Shown in pieces: positions 7,514 through 14,996 of a stretch of 64,000 nucleotides of DNA. A program made the position numbers and the translations under genes. The stretch is from the NCBI GenBank assembly GCA_001560915.1, contig CP014214.1, positions 744,001 to 808,000 of the forward strand. The letters are read 5' to 3'. Source of the DNA: a methanogenic archaeon ISO4-H5 (lineage in GTDB: Archaea; Thermoplasmatota; Thermoplasmata; Methanomassiliicoccales; Methanomethylophilaceae). The notes under the pieces are model-generated. The model did no database searches. It saw only the letters and a program-made list of their open reading frames with translations, and was not told the origin of the DNA. Within the stretch, counting starts at the first letter, position 1; each line of letters opens with the position of its first letter.

Positions 7514-8584
7514 ATGGACAAGACGTTTGAGGAGAATTATCACGCGTTCGTGCTCAAGCGCCTGATATTCATTCTGATCTGTGTCCTGTTGGTGCTTGTT
7601 TTCGCCGCTGCATCCTGTCTCATTGATGGTAGGGATATCGAATTTCTCGAAGTCTACCGTGTAATCTGGAGGCATATCAACGGTGCCACCTACGAATTCG
7701 GCAGTACCGGGTACTGGGATGATTACATCGTATGGAACACCCGTATGCCCCGTACCGTCATGGCCATTCTCGCAGGGATGGCATTGGCTGCCTGCGGTGT
7801 GGCCATGCAGAGCATCATGGCCAATCCCCTGGCTGATGCGTACACGACCGGAATCTCATCCGGTGCCTGTTTTGGAGCAATTCTGGCAATCGCAATCGGT
7901 TTCTCCTTCACTTCCGCCGCCGGGGAGTATGCTATCGTCGGTAACGCTTTCCTGATGGCACTGGTTCCTGCGCTCATAGTCGTCGGTCTTTCCAGATTCA
8001 TGAACACCTCTCCCGCTACGCTGATCCTCATCGGAACTGCTGTATCGTATCTGTTCGGATCTCTGAATACCATTGTCCTGGTGAATGTCGACGAAGAGAC
8101 ACTTTCTACCGCATACCTTTGGCAGATTGGGTCTTTCGAGAACATGTCCTGGAATGAACTCACGGTACCTTTCGCGGTGACTGTTGCGGGTTCGCTGATT
8201 CTCTCGCTGATGTCGAGAAAACTCAATGTGATGATGACCGGAGAGGACGAAGCCAAGAGTATGGGTCTCGATGTGGAGAATTTCCGCACTTTCATACTGG
8301 TGATCATGTCGCTGATGGTGGCAGCCATCATCAGCTACACCGGGATAATTGGATTCGTGGGTCTGGTCGCGCCGCACATTGTCCGCATGGTCATCGGTTC
8401 CGATAACCGCTTCCTGATTCCCGCATCGATGGCATTCGGCGCTGTGCTATTGGTCGGTGCGGATCTTTTGGCACGTATCGTGGTGCACCCCTACGAGATG
8501 CCGGCCGGAATCATCCTGATGTTCATCGGAGGACCGATGTTCCTATATCTGATTATCAAGCGCAGAAGTTACGGGGGTCTGTGA
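7514..8584 (+). CDS. FecCD-family ABC permease, copy 1
   Basis: A 356-residue polytopic membrane protein, about ten hydrophobic segments, of the FecCD/BtuC family that forms the channel of type II ABC importers. The family block RMPRTVMAILAGMALAACGV, the substrate-path GISSGA motif and the coupling segment GFVGLVAPHIVRM are present. It starts 9 nt after the ATPase stop and ends one base before the next permease. Having two different FecCD permeases implies a heterodimeric channel, as in FecCD or FhuB-like systems, rather than a BtuC homodimer. Confidence 0.92.
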   Translation: MDKTFEENYHAFVLKRLIFILICVLLVLVFAAASCLIDGRDIEFLEVYRVIWRHINGATYEFGSTGYWDDYIVWNTRMPRTVMAILAGMALAACGVAMQSIMANPLADAYTTGISSGACFGAILAIAIGFSFTSAAGEYAIVGNAFLMALVPALIVVGLSRFMNTSPATLILIGTAVSYLFGSLNTIVLVNVDEETLSTAYLWQIGSFENMSWNELTVPFAVTVAGSLILSLMSRKLNVMMTGEDEAKSMGLDVENFRTFILVIMSLMVAAIISYTGIIGFVGLVAPHIVRMVIGSDNRFLIPASMAFGAVLLVGADLLARIVVHPYEMPAGIILMFIGGPMFLYLIIKRRSYGGL

Positions 8585-9640
8585 TTGGACTGGAAGGAGT
8601 TCGTCCCCATCTACCGTAAATTCATTTCCAGGAAGGCGGCTTTCTGTGTCCTGCTTCTTCTGGGTCTATGCGTATTGTTGATCATTGCCCCTGTTTTTGG
8701 ACAGTTCAAGATACCCGTGGGGGAGGTATATGATATCATCTTAACCCATCTTACCGGAGGAACGGTCGAAAGCTACGGAAAGGACCGTGCGGTGTGGGGA
8801 ATACGTCTTCCCAATGCCATCACTGCCGTTGTGGTAGGTTTCGCTCTCGGATCATGCGGTGCCGTTATGCAGAGCCTGTTGCGCAATCCCCTTGCAGATC
8901 CGTACACCATGGGAATCTCCTCGGGAGCTTCGCTGGGTGCGGCACTGTTCTTCGTGATGGGTATCAGTGTGCTTCCGTTCCTTAGCGGGGACTATGCGAT
9001 GATTGCCAACGCTTTCATCCTGTCGCTGATCCCCACAGGCATTGCCATCCTCATTTCATGTTTCCGTCGGATGAGTACTACCGCAATAATTCTGGCTGGA
9101 ATCGCCGTGATGTACACGTTCGGAGCCATCACCTCCACCATAATGCTGATCGCAAACCCTACCCAGCTGAGTCAGGTCTATATGTGGAATCTCGGCAACA
9201 TCGGTACTGGTTCGTGGGGGAGGATAGGGTTAATCGTTGTGTTGGTAGCCGTATGCACCTCTGTTCTCATGGTCATGAGCCGTAAGATCGACATCCTGAC
9301 CGGAAGCGATGACATGGCCAAGACCGTAGGGATGAATCCGATGGTCTGCCGCATGTCCCTGATGGTTCTGATTTCCCTCATGGTAGCTGTCATCGTCAGT
9401 TTTACTGGTACTATCGGTTTCATCGGATTGGTGGGGCCTCATCTAGCCCGTATTTTCGTAGGCAGTTCATCCCGCCATCTCATTCCAGCATCGGGATTCA
9501 CAGGAGCCATGCTACTTCTTACTTCGCAGTGTATCGCTATTAATCTCGGTTCCTTGCCCATAGGAGTAATAACTTCGCTCATAGGCTGTCCAGTTTTCCT
9601 GGCCCTCCTCATCAAACAGCGCAATTCCGAATGGAACTGA
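8585..9640 (+). CDS. FecCD-family ABC permease, copy 2
   Basis: Second permease, 351 residues, same family as the preceding gene: RLPNAITAVVVGFALGSCGA, GISSGASLG and GFIGLVGPHLARI occupy equivalent positions. The proposed start is TTG at 8585, directly after the previous TGA (8582-8584); this is the only start that keeps the first transmembrane helix, since the next in-frame ATGs lie inside the membrane domain. The upstream GGGGGTCTG supplies a plausible ribosome site. It presumably pairs with the copy 1 permease. Confidence 0.9.
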   Translation: MDWKEFVPIYRKFISRKAAFCVLLLLGLCVLLIIAPVFGQFKIPVGEVYDIILTHLTGGTVESYGKDRAVWGIRLPNAITAVVVGFALGSCGAVMQSLLRNPLADPYTMGISSGASLGAALFFVMGISVLPFLSGDYAMIANAFILSLIPTGIAILISCFRRMSTTAIILAGIAVMYTFGAITSTIMLIANPTQLSQVYMWNLGNIGTGSWGRIGLIVVLVAVCTSVLMVMSRKIDILTGSDDMAKTVGMNPMVCRMSLMVLISLMVAVIVSFTGTIGFIGLVGPHLARIFVGSSSRHLIPASGFTGAMLLLTSQCIAINLGSLPIGVITSLIGCPVFLALLIKQRNSEWN

Positions 9641-9671
9641 GAATATACGTGATGAATCCAATTTTGATAGG

Positions 9672-9682
9672 ATTTAAATAAA
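9672..9682 (+). promoter_or_regulatory. TATA box of the dockerin-bearing binding protein gene
   Basis: ATTTAAATAAA about 40 nt before the ATG at 9718. It gives the binding protein its own promoter, which would allow more binding protein than permease. Confidence 0.55.
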
Positions 9683-9717
9683 AACCAATAATCTTGGATG
9701 TATAAGCCAATGGTAAC

Positions 9718-11028
9718 ATGAACGTAAAACTGATCGCAATTGTAGCCGTTATTGCCGTTGTGGCGGCCGGAGGTACCGGTGTGTACTTCCTTACTAAAGA
9801 CAACGGAGAGAAACCTATCGCAGTGTCGGATCTTGCCGACTGCCGTCTTCTTGTTTATGGAAACGCGAACAACGACGACGTGATCAACAACGATGATGTC
9901 AGGCTCATCGAGAAGCTTATTGCTGACAAGAGCGAGGACTGGAGCACCAAGTATCCTTTCGCTGATGCCAACAATGATATGAAACTCGATTCCGCCGACG
10001 TCGACATGGCTAAGAAGATCCTTAACCGCGACAGCATGGAAATCAATGTCGCCTACAAGGACGGAGATGCCTTCAAGGCTGACAAGGTGAATTACCCCAT
10101 CAAACACGCCATCGTCGTCGGTGACAACCCCGCTATCGCAATAAAGACCGTGGGTGCCCTCGACAAGATTGTCGGTATTGCAGTCACTGAGCTTACCACC
10201 GACCCCATCTACTCCGATCTCACTGATGAGAGTAAGATCACCCGCGTGGGCAACAAATCCACTGCTGCCACCATTTCTCTTATTTCCAACGTCCACGAGA
10301 AGTACAACGACGCAGTCGTTCTGACCTCGTCTTCATCCAGGTATCTCACCAACGAAAGCGACATCGAGGCAGCAGGTGTTCCCGTCGTCAGGTTCAACGT
10401 CGACGGAGGAACCTCTGGTCTGGAATCTATCCAGGGAATCCTCACTGTCGGATATCTCCTGGGGTGTGAGGAGAAATCCCAGAAGTTTGCCAACTTCTGT
10501 GACGAAATCCTCAAGAACGTTGCCGATAAGGTCAGTGCAAACGTGAAGACAAAGGAGACCTGCATTGCTACCAACAGGACTAAGAACGTTTCCGGTCTTT
10601 CCTCCGAGTACTACCCCATCGTCAACCTTGCCGGAGGCAACAATGTCATTACTAAGGACACTACCCAGACCTCTTTCAACGGCGCCAGTGACGATTGGCT
10701 TCTTGCTTATGAGTTCAAGCACATCGTTCACTCCACATCTCTCGGATACGTGACCACGCTCGATGAGAAGTCTGAATACGATACCTATGCTGCTAACTTC
10801 AAAGATTTGCAGCAGTACAAAGACAAGCACTTCGTGCTCGTCAATGCCAACCTGCCTGCTGCTATCAGGGTTGCATACATTGCATCCTACTTCTATCCTG
10901 ATCTCTTTGATGCAGATTATGGAGACAAGATGCTGAAGACCTTCTTCGATGACTACCTCAGCAACATGAAGTCTTACAAGATTGCAGACGGTACCTTCAT
11001 GGTGAAGTACACTGACGTGTACGCCTGA
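9718..11028 (+). CDS. FecB/BtuF-type substrate-binding protein with inserted dockerin-like module
   Basis: A 436-residue exported protein. Residues 4-25 form a signal or membrane anchor with no lipobox cysteine. Residues about 47-102 hold two EF-hand-like calcium loops, GNANNDDVINNDD (48-60) and FADANNDMKLDSADV (81-95), each followed by a short helix: the duplicated pattern of a type I dockerin. The rest is a periplasmic-binding-protein-like domain (ALDKIVGIAVTEL, IVNLAGGNNVI, a long linker helix) of the FecB/BtuF type. Dockerins dock onto cohesins, so this binding protein may attach to a surface scaffold rather than only to its permease. I saw no clear cohesin in the window. Gene order ties it to the upstream importer. 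Confidence 0.85.
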   Translation: MNVKLIAIVAVIAVVAAGGTGVYFLTKDNGEKPIAVSDLADCRLLVYGNANNDDVINNDDVRLIEKLIADKSEDWSTKYPFADANNDMKLDSADVDMAKKILNRDSMEINVAYKDGDAFKADKVNYPIKHAIVVGDNPAIAIKTVGALDKIVGIAVTELTTDPIYSDLTDESKITRVGNKSTAATISLISNVHEKYNDAVVLTSSSSRYLTNESDIEAAGVPVVRFNVDGGTSGLESIQGILTVGYLLGCEEKSQKFANFCDEILKNVADKVSANVKTKETCIATNRTKNVSGLSSEYYPIVNLAGGNNVITKDTTQTSFNGASDDWLLAYEFKHIVHSTSLGYVTTLDEKSEYDTYAANFKDLQQYKDKHFVLVNANLPAAIRVAYIASYFYPDLFDADYGDKMLKTFFDDYLSNMKSYKIADGTFMVKYTDVYA

Positions 11029-11078
11029 AACTCTTTGGCCTCTCCGGAGGCCTTACCTTTTCACCTTCGGATGATAAC

Positions 11079-11861
11079 ATGAAAGAAGCTGTTTTCGTTA
11101 TGGCCTATGGTTCCGACAGATTCGGCAGTTACGGGAGTGCTGGTAAGATTCATGCAGAGCGCATCGAGAAGATTACCGGCATCAAGACCTACTACGGTTT
11201 CGCATCCCAGCAGGAACCCCGCTGGGAGGACACTATGAAACAGATGATCCAGGACGGTGTCGATACCGTTTATGCGATACCGTTCTTCATATCTGCCGAC
11301 AGATACGCTTCGACATTCGTTGCCCGTTTCCTCGGATTCGATAAGGAACAGAGGAAAGGTATCTGCAGCAAGTGGGGTAATGTCAACATTATCGAAACCG
11401 GGGGATTCACGGATCATCCTGGAATGGACAAGGTAATGACAGAGATTGCTGAACATTACAAGGCCGTTCCCGGCAAGACAGGCATAGTCCTTATCAGTCA
11501 CGGTGCACGTGATTGTGCAGGTACGCCTCTGGCCGAGAGCGCTGCCGATTATCTCCGCAAAAGGGGTTTCATGGTAATCTGCGGATATAACGAGCATCAG
11601 CACCCTGATGATATCGAATCGGTTGAACAGGCCACAGGAACGGAAGGAATCGAGAATATCCTGGTTATTCCATTCTTCGTTTCGCCCAGTTCGCATACCT
11701 GCGAGGACATCGTTGAGACTCTGAAGCTGGATTCGGACAGGAAGAGGATGTACCCGTTCAACGGAAAGATGTATCCTTTGACCTATACCTACGAGGTGGG
11801 AATGAGTCCCAGCGTGGCGGAGATTCTTGCGGAAAGAGTAATCGAAGCAAAAGGACATTAA
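11079..11861 (+). CDS. CbiX-like two-domain sirohydrochlorin chelatase
   Basis: A 260-residue protein with two chelatase-fold halves. The second half carries the usual LISHGAR histidine motif and a NEHQHPDD stretch; the first has MAYGS where a His is often found. Thus it resembles long CbiX enzymes that insert cobalt (or nickel/iron) into sirohydrochlorin for cobalamin or F430-type cofactors. It starts 50 nt after the importer's binding protein and is probably co-transcribed, which links the ABC system to corrinoid or cobalt metabolism. A repeat-flanked hairpin follows its stop. Metal specificity cannot be read from sequence. Confidence 0.8.
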   Translation: MKEAVFVMAYGSDRFGSYGSAGKIHAERIEKITGIKTYYGFASQQEPRWEDTMKQMIQDGVDTVYAIPFFISADRYASTFVARFLGFDKEQRKGICSKWGNVNIIETGGFTDHPGMDKVMTEIAEHYKAVPGKTGIVLISHGARDCAGTPLAESAADYLRKRGFMVICGYNEHQHPDDIESVEQATGTEGIENILVIPFFVSPSSHTCEDIVETLKLDSDRKRMYPFNGKMYPLTYTYEVGMSPSVAEILAERVIEAKGH

Positions 11862-11866
11862 GCACA

Positions 11867-11912
11867 CTACACCCTGTGGCAGAGTTTGGAAAAGCTGAAC
11901 CACGGGGTGTAG
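11867..11912. terminator. Inverted repeat after the chelatase gene
   Basis: CTACACCCTGTGG (11867-11879) and CCACGGGGTGTAG (11900-11912) pair over 12 of 13 bases around a 20-nt loop, 6 nt after the stop codon. There is no long T-run, so a terminator or an mRNA 3'-end stabiliser are both possible. Confidence 0.45.
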
Positions 11913-11949
11913 CAAACTATTTCGGTTTGGAAATCTGAGAGAACTATAG

Positions 11950-11997
11950 AACAACTGGAGCAAGTACGGGGCTATGCTTGCTGAGGTGTTGAAAACC
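11950..11997 (+). repeat. Decayed copy of the 6568-6615 fragment
   Basis: This 48-nt block matches 6568-6615 at about 39 positions and would encode NNWSKYGAMLAEVLKT versus NNGTKYGALLAEVLKN. The codon before it is TAG where the other copy has CAG. No intact gene surrounds it. Together the two blocks flank the ABC/chelatase locus in the same orientation. Confidence 0.55.
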
Positions 11998-12099
11998 TGT
12001 TTTTTGTCACACGTGATACGTAAGTGACCCCATGCACACGCGATTTTTGAGTATCTGATGAGACGTTTTCCGACCTTCATAACCCTGCTATGACTACAC

Positions 12100-12360
12100 T
12101 ACCTCATGGAACGTTCCCCACCGGTCTGCGAGATTAGTGACACACGCTTTCTGCACGGGCGTTCCGTCCCGGATCCGCACCGTCTTACATTCTGCGTCAA
12201 AGAATCAGGATCAGGGCCCCTGGGGTGGGCGCACGGGAACGATGCCATCCGTTCTGATGTAAGTCCTGCTGGGTCATCTCACGTTCGGCACCGTCCTGGT
12301 CTTTGAGATCCCGGACACGCCGGACGGCTGGCCAGGCATTGATCGAGGGCCGTCCGGCAA
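12100..12360 (+). ncRNA. Possible structured RNA related to the following tandem units
   Basis: This GC-rich, gene-free stretch contains CTTACAT/ATGTAAG (12184-12190 with 12257-12263), CGTTCC/GGAACG pairing, and a 3' part where CCTGG (12295-12299), GCCGGACGGC (12319-12328), CCAGG (12332-12336) and GCCGTCCGGC (12349-12358) interleave as a pseudoknot followed by a T-rich tail. The last stem resembles the GGCGGACGG/CCGTCCGCC stem of the three downstream units, with paired base changes. No good TATA box was found. It may be a longer relative of those RNAs; boundaries are guesses. Confidence 0.35.
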
Positions 12361-12400
12361 CTTCTTTCCATACCCGATGTCGCAGGACCTTCCGTGGACA

Positions 12401-12410
12401 GGTTTTTATT
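12401..12410 (+). promoter_or_regulatory. TATA box of tandem RNA unit 1
   Basis: GGTTTTTATT preceded by GTGGACA; GTGGACA or CGCGGACA precedes the box in all three units. It lies about 27 nt before the conserved GTCCCC. Confidence 0.5.
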
Positions 12411-12429
12411 CAGACACAGGAGTTACTAA

Positions 12430-12545
12430 TCCGTCCCCTTTGACTGCAATCTCGGGGACAAACAGAAAGTAGGGATTGCAGACACCTTTTCTTCCGAAGG
12501 CGGACGGTGAAAACGGTGTCATTTATCTGCCGTCCGCCCACTTTT
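12430..12545 (+). ncRNA. Tandem double-pseudoknot RNA, unit 1
   Basis: Conserved complementary segments occur in interleaved order. GTCCCC (12433-12438) pairs with GGGGAC (12454-12459), while TGCAATC (12445-12451) pairs with GATTGCA (12474-12480). Next, GACACC (12481-12486) pairs with GGTGTC (12515-12520), while GGCGGACGG (12499-12507) pairs with CCGTCCGCC (12530-12538). Both sets have the a-b-a'-b' order of H-type pseudoknots. A TATA box lies at the right distance upstream and a TTTT run ends the unit. No ORF is conserved between units. I do not recognise a known RNA family. Confidence 0.65.
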
Positions 12546-12570
12546 ACATTATCATAATCTTTCGCGGACA

Positions 12571-12580
12571 GATATTTAAG
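12571..12580 (+). promoter_or_regulatory. TATA box of tandem RNA unit 2
   Basis: GATATTTAAG preceded by the shared TTTCGCGGACA, about 27 nt before the GTCCCC of unit 2. Confidence 0.55.
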
Positions 12581-12599
12581 CTGACACAGGAGTTACTAA

Positions 12600-12713
12600 T
12601 CCGTCCCCTTCAACTGCAATCTCGGGGACATCGTTGTTGGGGATTGCAGGCACCGTTTTTCACCTTCGGCGGACGGTAAAACGGTGTCATTTATCTGCCG
12701 TCCGCCAACTTTT
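12600..12713 (+). ncRNA. Tandem double-pseudoknot RNA, unit 2
   Basis: Same architecture as unit 1: GTCCCC 12603-12608 with GGGGAC 12624-12629; TGCAATC 12615-12621 with GATTGCA 12642-12648; GGCACC 12649-12654 with GGTGTC 12683-12688; GGCGGACGG 12668-12676 with CCGTCCGCC 12698-12706; T-run 12710-12713. The GACACC of unit 1 is GGCACC here, which keeps pairing through a G-U wobble. Linkers between the pairing segments differ from unit 1 while the stems are unchanged, as expected for a structured RNA. Confidence 0.65.
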
Positions 12714-12738
12714 ACCAGATTATGATCTTTCGCGGACA

Positions 12739-12748
12739 GGTTTTTATG
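12739..12748 (+). promoter_or_regulatory. TATA box of tandem RNA unit 3
   Basis: GGTTTTTATG with the shared TTTCGCGGACA before it, about 27 nt upstream of the unit 3 GTCCCC. Confidence 0.5.
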
Positions 12749-12766
12749 CGAACAGGGGGACACTAT

Positions 12767-12880
12767 TCCGTCCCCTATTCTGCAATCTCGGGGACTTAGT
12801 GTTAAGGGATTGCAGGCACCCTTTCGGCCTCATAGGCGGACGGCGAAAACGGTGTCATATGTTACCGTCCGCCCACTTTT
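12767..12880 (+). ncRNA. Tandem double-pseudoknot RNA, unit 3
   Basis: Third copy: GTCCCC 12770-12775 with GGGGAC 12790-12795; TGCAATC 12781-12787 with GATTGCA 12808-12814; GGCACC 12815-12820 with GGTGTC 12851-12856; GGCGGACGG 12835-12843 with CCGTCCGCC 12865-12873; T-run 12877-12880. It is the most diverged copy outside the stems. The sequence before the RNA (ACAGGGGGACACTATT) also differs from units 1 and 2, which share ACACAGGAGTTACTAAT. Confidence 0.65.
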
Positions 12881-12911
12881 ATCAATCAATTGGGGCGGTG
12901 TTTCCACTTCA

Positions 12912-12990
12912 AACATTTTACGGATAGCGTATGTTTTAACCATACAACATTTTACGGATAGCGTATGTTTTGACCATAAAACATTTTAAG
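12912..12990. repeat. 34-bp iteron-like repeats before the DUF4143 gene
   Basis: Two full copies (12912-12945 and 12946-12979) and one partial copy (12980-12990) of a 34-bp unit starting AACATTTTACGGATAGCGTA. Each full unit has an internal dyad AAACAT...ATGTTT. The partial copy supplies ACATTTTAAGG, a TATA-like element about 25 nt before the ATG at 13011. A protein bound to these sites would overlap the promoter, so they may be operators. Confidence 0.7.
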
Positions 12991-13010
12991 GTAAGTACCC
13001 ATATCATTTC

Positions 13011-14351
13011 ATGGAGATGCGGAGAAAGATCTATGCCAGGCTCCTTGAGTGGAAGGAGCAGAAGCAGGGCAGCACGGCATTGCTGATCGAGGGAGCACGT
13101 CGTGTTGGCAAGAGTTTCATTGTCGAAGAGTTCGGCAGGAATGAATATGACTCCTATCTGCTGATTAATCTCGGAAAGGTAGGTAAATCGGTAAAGGATC
13201 TTTTCGACGATCTTACGGATGTCCCCCTTCTTCTCCAGAAGCTATCCAGTATGATGAGGGTGAAACTCTATGAACGCAGATCCCTGATAATATTCGACGA
13301 GGTTCAGAAATTTCCTCGCGCGAGGGAATCGATAAAGTTCCTTGTCGAGGACGGAAGATATGATTATATCGAGACAGGATCGCTCATATCAATTCATGAG
13401 AATGTCAAGGACATCATAATCCCTTCTGAAGAAGAACAGGTCCATATGTATCCGATGGATTTTGAGGAGTTCTGTTGGGCGTTGGGCGATGAAACTACGA
13501 TTCCACTGATAAGGGAACATTTCGATTCGAAGAAACCCCTGGGGACAGAACTTCATAAATCGGTCCTCAATCAATTCAGGAAGTACATGCTCGTAGGCGG
13601 AATGCCCATGGCCGTGGATACCTATGTACGGACATCGGATTTCGGAAAAGTCGAGGAGATCAAGAGGCTGATTCTTGACTTATACCGTGAGGATATCTCT
13701 AAGAAATCCAAGAGAAACAAGCTGAAGACGATGAAGTTGTTCGAATCGATTCCTTCAGAATTGTCAAAACACGATAAGAGGGTAGAACTCTCGCACATCG
13801 ATCGTAATGGTCGTATGGCTAATTTCGATGAACCACTCTATTGGCTTGAGGATTCCATGATCGCCAATACCTGTTACAATACCACAGTGCCGAATGTGGG
13901 GTTGAATCTCAATACCGATCTAGCTTCAGTTAAGGCATACCTAGGTGACACAGGACTCCTCGTCAGCCTGACTGTCAACGAGAATGAATCGATTGAGCAC
14001 GAGGTCTACAATTCGTTGCTGAACGATAAGCTCCACATAAACGAGGGAATGTTCATGGAGAACATCGTGGCCCAGATGCTGAGAGCGAACGGGCACAGAC
14101 TCTTCTTCCATTCATTCTACAAGGACGAGGATAAGAAGAACCGGTATGAGGTGGATTTTCTTGTGAGAGACGGGAAGAAGATCGACCCCATCGAAGTGAA
14201 ATCCAGCGGTTACACCAACCATTCTTCTTTGGATTACCTTATGAAGACATACTCAAAGACTCTCGGACAACCGTACATCCTCTACACTAAGGATTTGAAG
14301 AAAGACGGCAACGTCCTCTTTCTTCCTTTATATATGGCAATATGTTTGTGA
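13011..14351 (+). CDS. AAA ATPase with DUF4143 domain
   Basis: A 446-residue protein of the common archaeal/bacterial AAA_14-DUF4143 family. Walker A is GARRVGKS at about 28-35, Walker B-like LIIFDEVQK near 93, then sensor-like DYIETGSLIS. The C-terminal DUF4143 part contains DTGLL, GMFMENIV and the nuclease-like EVDFLV...PIEVKSS core of a PD-(D/E)xK fold. The biochemical role of the family is not settled; members are often scattered near mobile or defence genes. The start at 13011 would be leaderless; the in-frame ATG at 13017 is an alternative. The upstream iterons and RNA array are its nearest neighbours, and TfoX-N follows by 15 nt. Confidence 0.88.
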   Translation: MEMRRKIYARLLEWKEQKQGSTALLIEGARRVGKSFIVEEFGRNEYDSYLLINLGKVGKSVKDLFDDLTDVPLLLQKLSSMMRVKLYERRSLIIFDEVQKFPRARESIKFLVEDGRYDYIETGSLISIHENVKDIIIPSEEEQVHMYPMDFEEFCWALGDETTIPLIREHFDSKKPLGTELHKSVLNQFRKYMLVGGMPMAVDTYVRTSDFGKVEEIKRLILDLYREDISKKSKRNKLKTMKLFESIPSELSKHDKRVELSHIDRNGRMANFDEPLYWLEDSMIANTCYNTTVPNVGLNLNTDLASVKAYLGDTGLLVSLTVNENESIEHEVYNSLLNDKLHINEGMFMENIVAQMLRANGHRLFFHSFYKDEDKKNRYEVDFLVRDGKKIDPIEVKSSGYTNHSSLDYLMKTYSKTLGQPYILYTKDLKKDGNVLFLPLYMAICL

Positions 14352-14366
14352 GATGTGGGAGGCAAC

Positions 14367-14663
14367 ATGGCATCCACCAAAGAAAAGCTACAGCAGGTCA
14401 CTGCTATCCTGCCCGAAATCACTCACCGCAAGATGATGGGAGAATATCTCTTGTATCAGGACGATGTACTTTTCGGCGGCATCTATGACGACCGTCTACT
14501 TCTGAAGATTACCAAGGCATCCGCATTAATGCTTGTCGGATATCCATCCGCATTCCCGTATGAAGGCGGCGGTGAGATGATCCTATTTACCGAACCCTTC
14601 GATACGGAATTGCTCCGCAAGACTGTCGATGCGATCTGTACCGAACTGAGCAGTCACGTCTGA
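14367..14663 (+). CDS. TfoX N-terminal domain protein
   Basis: A 98-residue protein matching the TfoX/Sxy N-terminal domain: RKMMGEYLLYQDDVLFGGI, then DDRLLLKIT. The C-terminal TfoX domain is absent, as is usual for stand-alone archaeal and bacterial members, whose function is unknown. I prefer ATG 14367, which has GGGAGG 4 nt upstream, over GTG 14355. It follows the ATPase gene by 15 nt and may be in the same transcript. Confidence 0.8.
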   Translation: MASTKEKLQQVTAILPEITHRKMMGEYLLYQDDVLFGGIYDDRLLLKITKASALMLVGYPSAFPYEGGGEMILFTEPFDTELLRKTVDAICTELSSHV

Positions 14664-14805
14664 TGCGGTTGTTTTTCAAGGGCTTTTCGAGCAAGCCTCT
14701 GTGATGAGGAAAAAAAGTGTTTCTGGCTCATATGAACGGATGTGCAGGTGCCTTTTCGGAACAATAACCTTATCCTTGTGTGTCGATATGGAATCAGGTG
14801 AACTC

Positions 14806-14949
14806 ATGGGACTCAGAGATTATCTGAAGAAACACGAAGTCAAAGAAGACAAAGATGCCGTCATCAGGGAAAACGAGGAAGAAGGTACCACCATTGACAT
14901 CGGCAACGCGTTCAAGGCTCTGAAGAACCTCAAGAAGCGTAAATCCTGA
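14806..14949 (+). CDS. Small charged protein, unknown
   Basis: A 47-residue highly charged protein with no hydrophobic segment. It begins MGLRDYLKKHEVKEDKD and ends in a basic FKALKNLKKRKS tail. The frame is open further upstream, but GGTGA sits just before ATG 14806 and the sequence before it is not protein-like. No family recognised. Confidence 0.5.
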   Translation: MGLRDYLKKHEVKEDKDAVIRENEEEGTTIDIGNAFKALKNLKKRKS

Positions 14950-14996
14950 AGCATTCGGTCTCCAGGCCAGTCCTGGGGGTCAGCGCAGCAAATCCA

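Noticed and set aside
12060-12360. RNase P RNA or SRP RNA gene
   Set aside because: The region is GC-rich and pairs with itself, but I could not find the conserved RNase P or SRP helix-8 sequences on either strand.
12401-12880. Type III toxin-antitoxin (ToxI-like) RNA repeats
   Set aside because: Pseudoknots in tandem recall ToxI, but the units are far longer, separately promoted, and no ToxN-like nuclease follows. The DUF4143 ATPase is not a known type III toxin.
12401-12990. CRISPR array
   Set aside because: The repeat units are about 168 bp with internal promoters, and the 34-bp repeats are contiguous without spacers. No cas genes are nearby.
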